Source of the DNA: CAYVBW01 sp964449995
GTDB lineage: Bacteria; Patescibacteriota; Microgenomatia; UBA1400; PJMF01
Reading direction: 5' to 3'
Assembly (NCBI GenBank): GCA_964449995.1
Contig: CAYVBW010000001.1
Span: forward strand, 39,796-103,795
Length of the DNA: 64,000 nt
Shown here: positions 7,732-17,203 of the stretch, in pieces
How the letters are laid out: every line of letters begins with the position of its first letter
Position numbering within the stretch: the stretch's first letter is position 1
Translations under genes and position numbers: made by a program
The notes under the pieces: generated by a model
Seen by the model: only the letters and a program-made list of their open reading frames with translations
The model's database searches: none
What the model was told of the DNA's origin: nothing

Positions 7732-9975
7732 ATGAACACACAATACAACCACAAACAACACGAAAAAAACATCTATCAGCTCTGGGAAGAAAGCAATTCT
7801 TTTAATCCAGATAGCAATCCCAAACCCTCTGATGATAGGTTTTGCATAATCATGCCTCCACCCAATGCCAACGATCCCCTCCACATTGGACACGCCATGT
7901 TTGTCACTATTGAAGACATCTTGATTCGATATCATCGAATGCTGGGCGACGACACACTCTGGCTTCCCGGCACAGACCACGCAGGAATCGAAACCCAGTT
8001 TGTTTTTGAAAAAAAGCTTAAAAAAGAGGGCAAAAGCAGGTTCAGCTTTGACCGCAAAACACTCTACCAAAAAATTTGGAACTACGTTCAAAAAAACTCT
8101 GATTTATCCATTAACCAAATGAAGCAATTAGGAGCTAGCGCAGACTGGAGTAGGTTTAGTTTTATGCTAGATGAACCAATTATAGAGATGGTTTTAGAAA
8201 CTTTTAAAAAACTACATGATAAAAAACTAATTTATCGAGATTTAAAACTGGTCAACTTCAGCCCAGCTGCCGGCACAGCCTACAGCGACTTGGAAATCAA
8301 GCATGAGGAAAGAAACACCCCGCTTTATTACATTCAATATGGCCCACTTGTGTTGGCTACCACTCGTCCCGAAACTATTTTCGGAGATGTTGCGGTGGCC
8401 GTACACCCAGACGACAAACGCTACCAAAAATGGATTAACAAAGAAATAAAAATCTCCAACCCCGTTAAAACATTCTTGGTAAAAGTTGTTGCCGATGATA
8501 GTGTTGATATGGATTTTGGCACCGGAGCTGTAAAGATTACCCCATTTCACGATCATAGTGACTTTGCTATTTGGCAAAGACACAAAAAAGGGTTGCGCCA
8601 ACCCCAACAAGTAATTGACTTTGACGGACGAATGATGGAGCCAGCTGGCAAATATACCGGAATGAAAGTGGCTCAGGCTAGAGAAGCCGTGGTTGGTGAC
8701 ATGCAATCCATGAATCTAATTAAGAAAGTTGACCGCGACTATAGACATACAATAGCGCTGTGTTATAAAACCAAATCTGTCATTGAACCACTCCCCTTGT
8801 CACAGTTTTTTATTAAAGTTGAGCCACTAGTCAAACCCGTAATCAAAGCTCTTAATTCAGGAGAGATCAAGGTTTATGGAGCTGGTCATGATAAGATTTT
8901 AAAACACTGGCTAACCAACCTCAAAGATTGGAATATTTCAAGGCAAGTAGTTTGGGGCATTCAAATGCCAGTTTGGTATCAAATAAAAAATTATGAGGAC
9001 CAAATTACGGTTGGTTATTTAGACAAAGACAAGTCATTTGTTAGTAAAACCCTTAAAGAGGCGCTAAAAAACACAACTTTAGAAAAAATTATTAACGGAT
9101 TACAAACCCTCAGAGCCAGCCGGTCTGTTCCCTACAAAGTGAGTCAAGCCAACCCTAAAAAAGGTGATTGGATTCAAGAAACTGATACTTTTGACACCTG
9201 GTTTTCTTCCAGCCAATGGCCTGTCACAGCTCTTAAAAACGCACAGCCAGGAGACTTTGAGCGCTTCTACCCCACCCAGGTGATGGAAACAGGCTATGAT
9301 ATTCTGCCGTTCTGGGTAATGAGAATGCTAATGATGGGACACTTTATGACAGGAAAGTTTCCTTTTAAAAATATTTACCTTCATGGGCTGATTAGAGACT
9401 CAAAGGGCAACAAAATGAGTAAAAGCAAAGGCAATGTCGTGAACCCATTGCAAGTAACCGAAAAATATGGAACTGACGCCCTTAGAATGGCATTAGTAAT
9501 TCGATCGTCAATGGGTTTAGACAAATCCATTGGAGAACCCGATTTTAAAGCCGGACGCAACCTAACTAACAAGCTTTGGAATGCTGCCCGATTTATTCTC
9601 CTCAACTTAAACGAAGAAGGACTACAGAATGAGGCCTTAAAAGAATTGGATATTCAGTTTAAAAATAAACTTGATGATGTTGTGGGACAAATCACTCAAC
9701 AGATTAATCAATTCCAAATTGGACTAGCGGCAGAAACGCTTTACACAGAGTTTTGGCATTGGTTTTGCGACCAGGCCATAGAGCAATCCAAACAACAAAA
9801 AATATCTCAAAAGAACATTGTTGCAGGCCTACTTGTTTTCTTAAAACTCGCTCACCCATTTACCCCCTATGTGACAGAGGCTGTCTGGCAAATTTTACAA
9901 AAAGAAAAACTACTAAAGGACAGCGGTTTATTTGAGAAAGAGTTATTAATTACCTCACCGTGGCCAAAGGCATAG
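7732..9975 (+). CDS. valS: Valyl-tRNA synthetase
   Basis: Charges tRNA-Val. The 748 residues form a class I synthetase. PPPNANDPLHIGHAMFVT holds the HIGH signature, TDHAGIETQFVFE and LATTRPETIFGDVAVAVHPDD (editing domain, about residues 190-300) are typical of ValRS, and KMSKSKGNVVNP is the KMSKS loop near residue 560. An anticodon-binding helical domain closes the protein. It lacks the C-terminal coiled-coil arm of longer ValRS (about 880-950 residues in E. coli), which is common in reduced genomes. ATG is preferred; an in-frame TTG six bases earlier is possible. It is transcribed divergently from the isoprenoid operon. Confidence 0.95.
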   Translation: MNTQYNHKQHEKNIYQLWEESNSFNPDSNPKPSDDRFCIIMPPPNANDPLHIGHAMFVTIEDILIRYHRMLGDDTLWLPGTDHAGIETQFVFEKKLKKEGKSRFSFDRKTLYQKIWNYVQKNSDLSINQMKQLGASADWSRFSFMLDEPIIEMVLETFKKLHDKKLIYRDLKLVNFSPAAGTAYSDLEIKHEERNTPLYYIQYGPLVLATTRPETIFGDVAVAVHPDDKRYQKWINKEIKISNPVKTFLVKVVADDSVDMDFGTGAVKITPFHDHSDFAIWQRHKKGLRQPQQVIDFDGRMMEPAGKYTGMKVAQAREAVVGDMQSMNLIKKVDRDYRHTIALCYKTKSVIEPLPLSQFFIKVEPLVKPVIKALNSGEIKVYGAGHDKILKHWLTNLKDWNISRQVVWGIQMPVWYQIKNYEDQITVGYLDKDKSFVSKTLKEALKNTTLEKIINGLQTLRASRSVPYKVSQANPKKGDWIQETDTFDTWFSSSQWPVTALKNAQPGDFERFYPTQVMETGYDILPFWVMRMLMMGHFMTGKFPFKNIYLHGLIRDSKGNKMSKSKGNVVNPLQVTEKYGTDALRMALVIRSSMGLDKSIGEPDFKAGRNLTNKLWNAARFILLNLNEEGLQNEALKELDIQFKNKLDDVVGQITQQINQFQIGLAAETLYTEFWHWFCDQAIEQSKQQKISQKNIVAGLLVFLKLAHPFTPYVTEAVWQILQKEKLLKDSGLFEKELLITSPWPKA

Positions 9976-10002
9976 GTTTCAAAAAGCGTGCCAAACTAGA
10001 TA

Positions 10003-10118
10003 ATCAATTAATTCTGATTAAATACCCGCCAACCTTTCTTGCTAAGCGGGGCTGAGGGGCGAAACCCCTCAGAAATGAGCTCATATCTATTACTAATACT
10101 AATTTGAGAATTTATTTA
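10003..10118 (+). repeat. Dispersed repeat element with internal hairpins (long copy)
   Basis: The left end TTAATTCTGATTAAATA and the right end TATTACTAATACTAATTTG also occur together at 48387-48434, where they lie almost adjacent. Here about 60 extra bases separate them and hold a perfect hairpin (CTGAGGGG and CCCCTCAG, 10052-10072) and a weaker CCCGC/GCGGG stem. The right end abuts the ATG of the following gene. A partial copy with the same GAAACTCCTCAGAAATGAG segment is at 53278-53330. The hairpin could also work as a terminator for valS, though no T run follows. Confidence 0.65.
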
Positions 10119-10649
10119 ATGACCATTTGGACCAAAACGAACACCACTCCGAATAAGACAAAACCAAACAAAATAACAGGAGTTCTTTCAGCTAAATTTT
10201 TTAAACTAAAACTAATTACTTCTCTACTTTTTTTTATTTTTTTTCTCTTTCTATCTCTATTAGCCGAGTCGGCCAAAAATTTTAAAGTATTAATTTTTCT
10301 GTATATTTTTTTGTTTATCCAGGCGCTTCTAATAATATTTTTTCCCAAAAAGCCAGCCCACACAAACCAAAACCAAGATAAATTTTATGAGACCACGACA
10401 CAAGTCATGGATTTGAGCTCAACAAAAACATATTCAATTAACTTTAGCCAAGAAAGTATTCAAGAAGAACTAAAAAAATACCAAGAAAATTTTTTTACAA
10501 AGACAGCGCCAGACTCCCCCACCAATGTTGCGCGAGACTATCTTATTAACACAGCGCTGCTAAATTTAGCCACCTCACAGGAATCTGAATACCAAAGACT
10601 TATCAAACAGGCAAAAGAACTTGATCCTAATTGGGAGGGTTGGAGGTAG
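10119..10649 (+). CDS. Small two-helix membrane protein of unknown function
   Basis: A 176-residue protein not recognised. A basic, Thr/Asn-rich N-terminus (about 1-25) precedes two hydrophobic segments (about 32-52 and 59-78). A Lys/Asn-rich linker and a soluble helical C-terminal half (about 90-176) follow. The C-terminus, ending LDPNWEGWR after helices with DYLINTALLNLAT, resembles a single TPR-like helix pair. The ATG lies directly at the right end of a dispersed repeat. An upstream TTG would start inside the repeat and is rejected. No ribosome site is evident. Confidence 0.5.
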   Translation: MTIWTKTNTTPNKTKPNKITGVLSAKFFKLKLITSLLFFIFFLFLSLLAESAKNFKVLIFLYIFLFIQALLIIFFPKKPAHTNQNQDKFYETTTQVMDLSSTKTYSINFSQESIQEELKKYQENFFTKTAPDSPTNVARDYLINTALLNLATSQESEYQRLIKQAKELDPNWEGWR

Positions 10650-10777
10650 TGGGCTGGTCTGAAATAGATAAATTCAATAAAACACCCATATATCAATAAA
10701 TTTGATAAATAAATTGTTGCAAACTTTTTTGAAATTTATGTTGAAAAGTTTTATCAAACAAAGAAAAAAACAAAGGC

Positions 10778-11497
10778 TTAAGACTGCCCTTCTCCGCTTT
10801 TTTCTAATACAGGTTTGTCTTTAGTCTCCTGCTCAACCCCTTCTACTTCAGGAGCCCCTTCATCTTCCACAGACTCTTCACCTACCTCTTCTTCTCCAAT
10901 GACCTCTGTTTCTATTGGTTCCTCTGGTTCCTCGGGTTCTTCTTCAACCTCTTGGACCAAAACCACGGGCGCTTCTAGACCCTCATCTCCAACCACAATT
11001 TCTATTTTAGAGCTATCATAATCCAAATCAGCCAGAGTTATAGCTTGACCTATTTCACTGAGCTCTTCCACATTAACAACAAACTTCTCTGGTAAATCCG
11101 TAGGCAAAGCCCTGACCTCAATCTCATCTCTTACAGTGACCAAAACTGCTTCTGGAAGTTCAAATTCACCCTCTATTTCTACAGGAATTTCTGCCAAAAC
11201 TTTTTCAGTCAAGTCAACCACTTGAAAGGTAGCGTGAATTGGTAAGTCAGTAACGGGGTTGGTCTGCACCTCTTCAATCATAACAGGCACCTCACCCTTG
11301 CCATTAACCTTTAGGTAAGCAACATTTGACTCCCCTATCTCATCAAATAACTTAATAAATTCAAATAAATCCAAAGATATGGCCCTAGATGGCTTGTGAG
11401 CTTCAAACAAGTTTCCTGGCAAAACATTATTAAGCCTCATTTGATTTAGATTTTCTGACAAATCTCTTTTTTTGGCAGCGATTGTGTGTTTTGACAT
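10778..11497 (-). CDS. rplY: 50S ribosomal protein bL25 (Ctc family)
   Basis: Binds 5S rRNA in the large subunit. The N-terminal domain (about residues 1-95) starts IAAKKRDLSENLNQMR, contains the VLPGNLFE segment where bL25 usually has IPAVLYG, and ends in VQTNPVTDLPIHATFQVVD, a clear match to the bL25 pattern. The C-terminal TL5/Ctc beta domain (about 95-185) includes DLPEKFVVNVEEL. The last 50 residues are a strongly acidic tail (EEEPEEPEEPIETEV and onward), as seen in many long bL25 proteins. It is a single-gene unit on the minus strand. Confidence 0.88.
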   Translation of the reverse strand: MSKHTIAAKKRDLSENLNQMRLNNVLPGNLFEAHKPSRAISLDLFEFIKLFDEIGESNVAYLKVNGKGEVPVMIEEVQTNPVTDLPIHATFQVVDLTEKVLAEIPVEIEGEFELPEAVLVTVRDEIEVRALPTDLPEKFVVNVEELSEIGQAITLADLDYDSSKIEIVVGDEGLEAPVVLVQEVEEEPEEPEEPIETEVIGEEEVGEESVEDEGAPEVEGVEQETKDKPVLEKSGEGQS

Positions 11498-11903
11498 AAT
11501 AAAATATTTTTTTTCTAAACTTAATTTTTTTTAAAAAAATTTCAGCTACCAATATAGGTAGCAGGCTTGCTATCCCCCATCCACATTATTAAACAACCAA
11601 CAAACAGCGACAACTCAGAGTATAAAACTTTAACAAGAGCAATATTATATCAAAAGATTTAAACGAGGGTAGTCTTTGTTTTTTTTTTATAAACAAAGCG
11701 GAGACGCTCTGTCTGCAAACCAAAAATGGGATTAAGCAAACACTATTTTTAAACGTGAAATATTTTTAATTTATTATTAAAAAAACCTATTTTAAAAGCT
11801 TATTTAACCATTGCCCATTTTTTATTTGACCAACCCTTTTGATCTAGTTAGCACCTATAAAATCTTAAGCCTAAATCTGATTTAAAAAGTTGCCCCTTAA
11901 TTT
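11498..11903 (-). other. Intergenic region, 406 bases, with small hairpins
   Basis: No gene is seen. Two simple inverted repeats are visible: GCTACC/GGTAGC at 11545-11562 and CTTTGTTT/AAACAAAG at 11674-11698, the latter enclosing a T run. It lies between the DUF4012 gene and bL25, both on the minus strand, so it probably holds the bL25 promoter and the DUF4012 3' end. No convincing promoter hexamers were found. Confidence 0.4.
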
Positions 11904-14900
11904 TTATAGATGATGCTCTTCAAATCCAATAATAATAAAGCTGCTACCCACATCGCTAGTTATTACTACCTGATTTTGATTCACTTCTGCTTGGGGAGAA
12001 ACAACTTTTGCCTCCCAGTCATGAGGAAACTTTAGGCTAATTACCGTAGGTCTCTGTTTTAAACCAGCTTGCAATTGATCATAAAAGAAATAGGCACCCC
12101 CCGGCTTTAATTCATGAGGGACAGAGTAGTAAAATAACAAATCTAAGCTTTCCATTGGCCCAACTTCAAGCACAGTTGCATAAACCTTTCTATTGTGATC
12201 AATATAAGAAACTATTTTATCCTCTGTTAACAACTCCCCATCTACAAGTAGCTGCTCAAGCTCTGCCTCTGGGTTTACAAAAAATCTTAAGTAAAATCTA
12301 TAAGAACCAAGTGGCCAAGTGCTAGATCTAGCCTTATTAGTAAACTTTATTTGACGTTGATGGATTATTTGTTCTTCTTGTATCTCTATTTTGTGCGACA
12401 CGCTTTGGTTTATATAGGGATTGATTTTGTTTACTCCAATATTTGCCTCTACTTGAAAAGAGTGATCAACATGACAAGATTCACCAAACCCGCCCGGACA
12501 ATCCGGATGAGAGATCCTTCCAGACCAATTTAGTTGATCCATAACTGCTCCAGCCCCCAGATCGTTCAGATAAATCAAAGACTGTTGATTTTTAAACGAT
12601 GAATAAAGAGTTTCAAGTAGCTGGACAACTTGTTCGTCACTCAAAGATCCTAATTGGTTAAGGATGCTTTTGAGCAAACCAACCTGAAATGCGCCAGCCC
12701 TCTCTTGGTCCCCTTCTTCCAAAAGAATTAATTCCAGCCTATTGTATAAATTCCAGGCATCAACAGTCTCAGTATACCCATCAACTTCAATTTCTCCGAT
12801 TACCACTAAAACATCCCTGATTAAGCCATAATTAACTCCCAATATCCCATCTACGGGTTGACCCAGAGCTTCATTCGCAAACCACGATATTTTTTGTGAT
12901 GTTAACTGAAAATCGGGATCCCAGTTAACATCCCTAAAATACAGGCTGTCTTCTCCTAAAAACGAAGCAACCTCTGCAGGAGCAGCAATTCTACCAAAAA
13001 CACGACCATCAACTTCGTTGGTGCTTAAAAATTGAGTCTCTAGCACTTTCCCGTTTTCTATTTGAATCATGGCAATTGCCTGAACAAATCCTCCCGTTGG
13101 CCTCAGCTCTCGGTCGTCCTGTAGTAAAATATAAAAGGTTTGTTTTTGTTCAAACCCCAATAAACTCATTAATAGTGGGTTTAATTGCTGCGAAGCTGAA
13201 TTCTTTGACCTAATATCTTTCAGCTCAAAACGGGCTCTGGCAAGATTATTTTGTAAATCATTTTCAAAAACATTATCTGTTATGTTATCCAGCTCAGCCT
13301 GTAGAAGAGAGGCCTTTTCAAATATGGATTTATCCACAGAATCCTTTTTTTTCAACAACTCCTCCATGGAAAAACCCTCAATATCCCGATCTTTGCTTGC
13401 AAAGAAATTTTTAAAAACTTGTACCGACATTTGTTGTGAACTAAGCATTTCATCATGAAGAGATAATACATGATCATTAATACGGTTTAGTGTCAGGCTT
13501 TTTTCTATCAAATAGATGTCTAAAAACTTATCTAACAATAGTGCTTTGGTTTTTAAACCATGAGTTTTCTTAAAGTCTCCAGATCGACCTTCAATTAAGA
13601 GGTTTAGATTGTTGGCCAAAATTTGCTGTGATTGTCTAAAGCTTAAGGACAACAAGCCCAAAAAAACAAAAAATATTATCCCCAGTAAAAAAAGACAAGC
13701 CCCCGCAATAAAAACCACCTGTTTGCGCTTACTTTTGGTTTTGATTCTTCCAATTATCTTGGCTTTCGAAGATCTTCTTTGAACTTTTTGCTTAGTTCTA
13801 CTCTTTGTAAACAACTTATTGATTTGATTGTTAATTGAGTTTGGGGGTAGGCTAGAAAAATTTTCTTGATCCCCTTCTTTGTAGTGATTTGCGTTATCAC
13901 CCCCCTCACCTCGAGATATGTTGGTCGCGGAATCCTTCTGCTTTTGAATAAAATGTCCCCTATTATTTGACTGCTGATCTTGTTTTGCCTGAAATTCCTG
14001 TAGGACAGCCTTATTGTTTGACAAGTCATGGTTTAAAAAGCCACCATCTATTACCTGTTCGGCCCCTACCTGATTTGTTTTGTTGGCTTGGGGTAAAAAG
14101 TTGACAGTTTTTAACTGAGGTTGGTTGTCTAACAACTCTTTTATTAACACTGGATCTAATCCCAGTTTCTTATTTGGCAAAACACCACACAAGTTTTCAA
14201 AAAAATTTCCCGGAAGTTCTCCTGCCACAACTCTGACCAAATCTTGTTTTTTTTCTAAACGAGTCAAGGAATTGGTATTTAATCTTATTATTTCTAAATT
14301 TTTAGAATAATAAGACTGATACATCAATCTTATTTTTTCACAAACGTCACTTGTTATAATCGACTTGCCTCGTACCACAAAATTCTTTTTCTCAGGACGT
14401 AAAATCTCCTTTTTTATTGTATTAAAAAAATTCTCATCAAGTTGTAAATAAATCTTTAAGCCAAAATCAATTAAATAACCATTTGGGATAGCCTCCACTA
14501 TATTTTTTAAAGGATATAAAAGAGGTTCCTCAAGACTAATTGAGTCTTGGGCTATTAATAGCTTTTTGTGTTTAGAATTTATATATAGGTAGTTGAGCAA
14601 TTCGTCTTCGTTTTTACATTGATAATTCCACTCGCTAAAAAGGGGAGAGGAACTATCAATCTTGCTAGAAATTTTAAACAAATATACTTGTGAAATTTTA
14701 TAATCGTCTAAAAGATCTGATAGTTTTTTATAAAACTCAATACTTTTTTTATCTCGAATTTCTAAGGGATTTATTATTACAACTACCTTGTAGGGCTGCT
14801 GTTCATTTAAAATTGTCAGCAAACGATCAAGCCTATTTTCTTGAGGGATCAACTGCTCCATAATCCCAACCCGCTCATTTTGAAAATGAGACCTAACTAG

Positions 14901-14978
14901 CTCTGTCAAAATACTATTATTAGCAATGATTAGGGCTGTTGGATCCTGGTAAAAAACTTCCAATTGCGTTGAGGGCAT
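11904..14978 (-). CDS. DUF4012 domain membrane protein
   Basis: A 1024-residue protein. Residues 1-245 look like a Rossmann-type alpha/beta domain (TALIIANNSILTELV, YKVVVIINPLEIRD), followed by a charged disordered linker. One membrane helix lies near residues 420-445 (VVFIAGACLFLLGIIFFVFLGL), followed by helices that may form a coiled coil. The DUF4012 domain begins near residue 600: LLQDDRELRPTGGFVQAIAMI, NWDPDFQLTSQKISWF, GQPVDGILGVNYGLIRDVL. DUF4012 proteins are common in CPR and Actinobacteria next to envelope genes; their function is unknown. Topology suggests a cytoplasmic sensor-like N-terminus and an extracytoplasmic DUF4012 domain. It stands alone in its operon. Confidence 0.75.
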   Translation of the reverse strand: MPSTQLEVFYQDPTALIIANNSILTELVRSHFQNERVGIMEQLIPQENRLDRLLTILNEQQPYKVVVIINPLEIRDKKSIEFYKKLSDLLDDYKISQVYLFKISSKIDSSSPLFSEWNYQCKNEDELLNYLYINSKHKKLLIAQDSISLEEPLLYPLKNIVEAIPNGYLIDFGLKIYLQLDENFFNTIKKEILRPEKKNFVVRGKSIITSDVCEKIRLMYQSYYSKNLEIIRLNTNSLTRLEKKQDLVRVVAGELPGNFFENLCGVLPNKKLGLDPVLIKELLDNQPQLKTVNFLPQANKTNQVGAEQVIDGGFLNHDLSNNKAVLQEFQAKQDQQSNNRGHFIQKQKDSATNISRGEGGDNANHYKEGDQENFSSLPPNSINNQINKLFTKSRTKQKVQRRSSKAKIIGRIKTKSKRKQVVFIAGACLFLLGIIFFVFLGLLSLSFRQSQQILANNLNLLIEGRSGDFKKTHGLKTKALLLDKFLDIYLIEKSLTLNRINDHVLSLHDEMLSSQQMSVQVFKNFFASKDRDIEGFSMEELLKKKDSVDKSIFEKASLLQAELDNITDNVFENDLQNNLARARFELKDIRSKNSASQQLNPLLMSLLGFEQKQTFYILLQDDRELRPTGGFVQAIAMIQIENGKVLETQFLSTNEVDGRVFGRIAAPAEVASFLGEDSLYFRDVNWDPDFQLTSQKISWFANEALGQPVDGILGVNYGLIRDVLVVIGEIEVDGYTETVDAWNLYNRLELILLEEGDQERAGAFQVGLLKSILNQLGSLSDEQVVQLLETLYSSFKNQQSLIYLNDLGAGAVMDQLNWSGRISHPDCPGGFGESCHVDHSFQVEANIGVNKINPYINQSVSHKIEIQEEQIIHQRQIKFTNKARSSTWPLGSYRFYLRFFVNPEAELEQLLVDGELLTEDKIVSYIDHNRKVYATVLEVGPMESLDLLFYYSVPHELKPGGAYFFYDQLQAGLKQRPTVISLKFPHDWEAKVVSPQAEVNQNQVVITSDVGSSFIIIGFEEHHL

Positions 14979-15215
14979 GGCTTTTTTAGTTAAAAACTAA
15001 TATCAATAACTAGTCAATAGTATAGAGCAGAGAACAAAATCAATTAAGTCTTAATTTTAAGAGTCTTTGGGAATCGGGCAAAAAAATAAAATAAATAGAA
15101 AAAAGAGGAGTGAGGAAGGGGGATCTCCCCAAAACCTCCATTCTAATTTGTTCATTCCACCAAACAAGACAGGTTGGTGAATATTTGGTCAGGACAAAAC
15201 TTAAGTCTTTAGCCT

Positions 15216-15653
15216 CTATGTGCCTAAGTCAATTACCTGAGTAGCTAACCAATCTGCTTCTTGGTTCAAAGATCTCTCCACGTGTAAAAATTTAAAAGGC
15301 ATATCGAGCGTCTTTAAAGAGCTGCGGACTTTCTCTGCCAGCTTCAACATTCTGGATTCTTTAATCTTCCACTCTCCATTCATTTGTTTAACAACCAACA
15401 TAGAATCCATTTTAAAAACAACCTCACAACTTCCTAACTCGTCATTTTTGGCGTTTCTTTTTTTAAACTGAAGCAGGAACCTAACAGCTGCCAAAAGAGC
15501 CAAATACTCAGCTTCATTGTTTGTTTTGTTTCCCAAAAATATGGAGATAAATTGAGGCTCGCCCAATCCAGAAACATGAACTCCAGCACCAGATGGACCC
15601 GGATTTCCCCTTGAAGCTCCATCTGTATGAATAATGATTTTATTATTGCTCAT
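15216..15653 (-). CDS. rnhA: Ribonuclease HI family protein
   Basis: Cleaves RNA in RNA-DNA hybrids, removing replication primers and R-loops. The acidic active-site residues are visible: Asp11 in IIIHTDGASRGNPGPSGAG, Glu in NNEAEYLALL, Asp in FKMDSMLVVKQM, and Asp in NQEADWLATQ. The 145-residue length and motif wording match the RnhA/YpdQ-like subgroup common in Gram-positive bacteria and CPR. ATG is chosen from the family pattern. An upstream TTG overlapping the jag stop, with AGGGAGG close by, would add 10 residues and cannot be excluded. It is the last gene of the rpmH-rnpA-yidD-yidC-jag cluster. Confidence 0.9.
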   Translation of the reverse strand: MSNNKIIIHTDGASRGNPGPSGAGVHVSGLGEPQFISIFLGNKTNNEAEYLALLAAVRFLLQFKKRNAKNDELGSCEVVFKMDSMLVVKQMNGEWKIKESRMLKLAEKVRSSLKTLDMPFKFLHVERSLNQEADWLATQVIDLGT

Positions 15654-15672
15654 TTTAAAGTTGCTACACGTT

Positions 15673-16185
15673 TTACTGCTCAAAATCCTCCCTCTTATCA
15701 GATCTTTGTTTCAGCTCGCCGGGAACATCTTTAGCAAAACAAATAGTTAGCCATCGCTGCAAACCGACTGTCGTGGAATAAGTAGCAAGGCTTGACAACT
15801 CCTTGTCTTGACTAACCGTTGAATGGACTAGATACCTCTCATATGAGTTTAGCCGTCTATAAACCTTTTCTTGTTTGGTGTTTAAAACCTGTAGAGCTGC
15901 CTTTTTTATATCCTCAACAAACTGCTTTTCTTTTTCTTCGAGTTGATTATTTATGTCAAGAATTACTTTTTTTTCATCTTCTTTTTTATTGAAGGTAATT
16001 CTAATTAAGTGCTGAAGTGACTGAATTCCTTGCCCCTGCGACCCTATTAAACAATTTGCAATGTCTTTAGGAACAACTAAATTAACTCTAGTTCTTTGTT
16101 CCTGGTCCTCTAAATTAATTTCAACTTGACTCTCGTCATATCCTAAAAATTTAAAGGTTTTAACTAAATATTCCTGAATTGTCAT
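15673..16185 (-). CDS. jag: KH-R3H RNA-binding protein (Jag/KhpB)
   Basis: A 170-residue RNA-binding protein. A KH domain with the GXXG loop lies in CLIGSQGQGIQSLQHLI (about residues 44-60), and an R3H domain follows (about 105-160, YRRLNSYERYLVHSTVSQDKEL). The N-terminal Jag-N domain of firmicute homologues is absent. Its ATG overlaps the yidC stop by four bases, so translation is coupled. The yidC-jag pairing is conserved across bacteria, where KhpB affects cell division and wall synthesis through RNA binding. Confidence 0.9.
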   Translation of the reverse strand: MTIQEYLVKTFKFLGYDESQVEINLEDQEQRTRVNLVVPKDIANCLIGSQGQGIQSLQHLIRITFNKKEDEKKVILDINNQLEEKEKQFVEDIKKAALQVLNTKQEKVYRRLNSYERYLVHSTVSQDKELSSLATYSTTVGLQRWLTICFAKDVPGELKQRSDKREDFEQ

Positions 16186-16931
16186 ATACCTAATTTTAAT
16201 TTAGCTCTTTTTAAATATAAAGAAATTCCACCCCATCCAGAAACGAAATATTGCTGAACTATCCCAAAAAGGTTTGCAACCACCCAATAAACTGCAAGCC
16301 CTGATGGAAAACGAGAAGCAATAAAACCTGTCATAAGTGGCATGATATAAATCATTTGCTGCTGCATGTTTTTTGCCATATCAGCCATTTCCTCTTCTTT
16401 TACATTTTCTTGTTGTATTTTTTTGCTTTTAGCTTTATTTGGTACTATATCTCTCACCTCAGATCCAGGAGATATCATGAGAGACATAAGAAGTTGAGAG
16501 ACTCCTGCCAAAACCGGAAGGACAAAGGTGCTGTCGGGCACTGTTAAATCTAACCATAAAAATTCAGTGCTTATAACCACTCCATCTATAACTCCATTTT
16601 CTAAAAAAGAGTTAAGTGAGCGATATAATCCTATTAGAATCACAACCATAACAATTTGAGGTAAACAACCCGAAAGAGGGTTGATATTATATTTTTGATA
16701 AAGCTCCGCCTGTGCTTTTTTTAATTCTTTGGGATTATTTTTGAATTTCTTTTTTAACTTATCAATTTCTGGCCTAACCTTTTCCATTTTTTCCCTCGCC
16801 TTCAAGCTGGGCAAAGAGAAGGGGAGTAACAATGCTCTGATTAATAAAGTCATAACAACGATAGATACCCCCAAGTTCCCAAATACAGAATATAGAGATG
16901 ACAAGAGTATTGTAAAAAAATTTTCTAGCAT
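16182..16931 (-). CDS. yidC: Membrane protein insertase YidC
   Basis: Inserts and folds inner-membrane proteins, alone or with SecYEG. The 249 residues resemble Gram-positive YidC/SpoIIIJ, without the large periplasmic domain of E. coli YidC. The first helix is followed by VSIVVMTLLIRALLLPFSLP with the conserved arginine of the hydrophilic groove. A charged cytoplasmic hairpin (about 40-80: KMEKVRPEIDKLKKKF) and the NPLSGCLPQIVMVVILIGLYR segment match the family. No lipobox is evident. It ends in TGA, which overlaps the jag start. Confidence 0.93.
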   Translation of the reverse strand: MLENFFTILLSSLYSVFGNLGVSIVVMTLLIRALLLPFSLPSLKAREKMEKVRPEIDKLKKKFKNNPKELKKAQAELYQKYNINPLSGCLPQIVMVVILIGLYRSLNSFLENGVIDGVVISTEFLWLDLTVPDSTFVLPVLAGVSQLLMSLMISPGSEVRDIVPNKAKSKKIQQENVKEEEMADMAKNMQQQMIYIMPLMTGFIASRFPSGLAVYWVVANLFGIVQQYFVSGWGGISLYLKRAKLKLGI

Positions 16932-16962
16932 TGGTTGCGAGTCTTTAAAAAAACTACACTAG

Positions 16963-17148
16963 TTAATAACACTTTAATATTCTTTTAATCCCTTTTACAC
17001 CCCCTTTTAAAAACCCGCTCTGTCTTATTTCTTCCGTAGTATACTGACTACAAGAAGGGGAGTGTTTACAGTAAGTAGTAAAGCCAAATACCGAAACAAA
17101 CAAGCTGTGTTTAAAAATCCTAGCTAAATCATAAATTTTTTTGATCAT
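16963..17148 (-). CDS. yidD: Membrane protein insertion efficiency factor YidD
   Basis: A 61-residue protein with the YidD core: TTYCKHSPSCSQYTTEEIRQSGFLKGGVKGIKRILKC. YidD is thought to help YidC-dependent membrane insertion. It is shorter than most homologues (about 70-85 residues): the C-terminal HPGGYDPVP-type tail is missing and the protein stops right after the KCY that replaces the usual RCxPW. Its place between rnpA and yidC is the canonical one. Confidence 0.85.
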   Translation of the reverse strand: MIKKIYDLARIFKHSLFVSVFGFTTYCKHSPSCSQYTTEEIRQSGFLKGGVKGIKRILKCY

Positions 17149-17203
17149 TTTTTATGTTCTTAGTTTTTTTTAATTGTGAAGTGTGTTGTCTAAGTGTTTA
17201 AAT

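Noticed and set aside
7723..8706. Minus-strand frames opposite valS
   Set aside because: valS is a clear synthetase over the whole length; the opposite frames show no family pattern.
10815..11021. Ser/Thr-rich 68-residue frame on the plus strand
   Set aside because: It is the antisense shadow of the acidic tail of bL25.
16182..16184. Possible alternative genetic code (UGA as glycine), as in some CPR lineages
   Set aside because: UGA is the natural stop of yidC, and all large genes read through without in-frame UGA.
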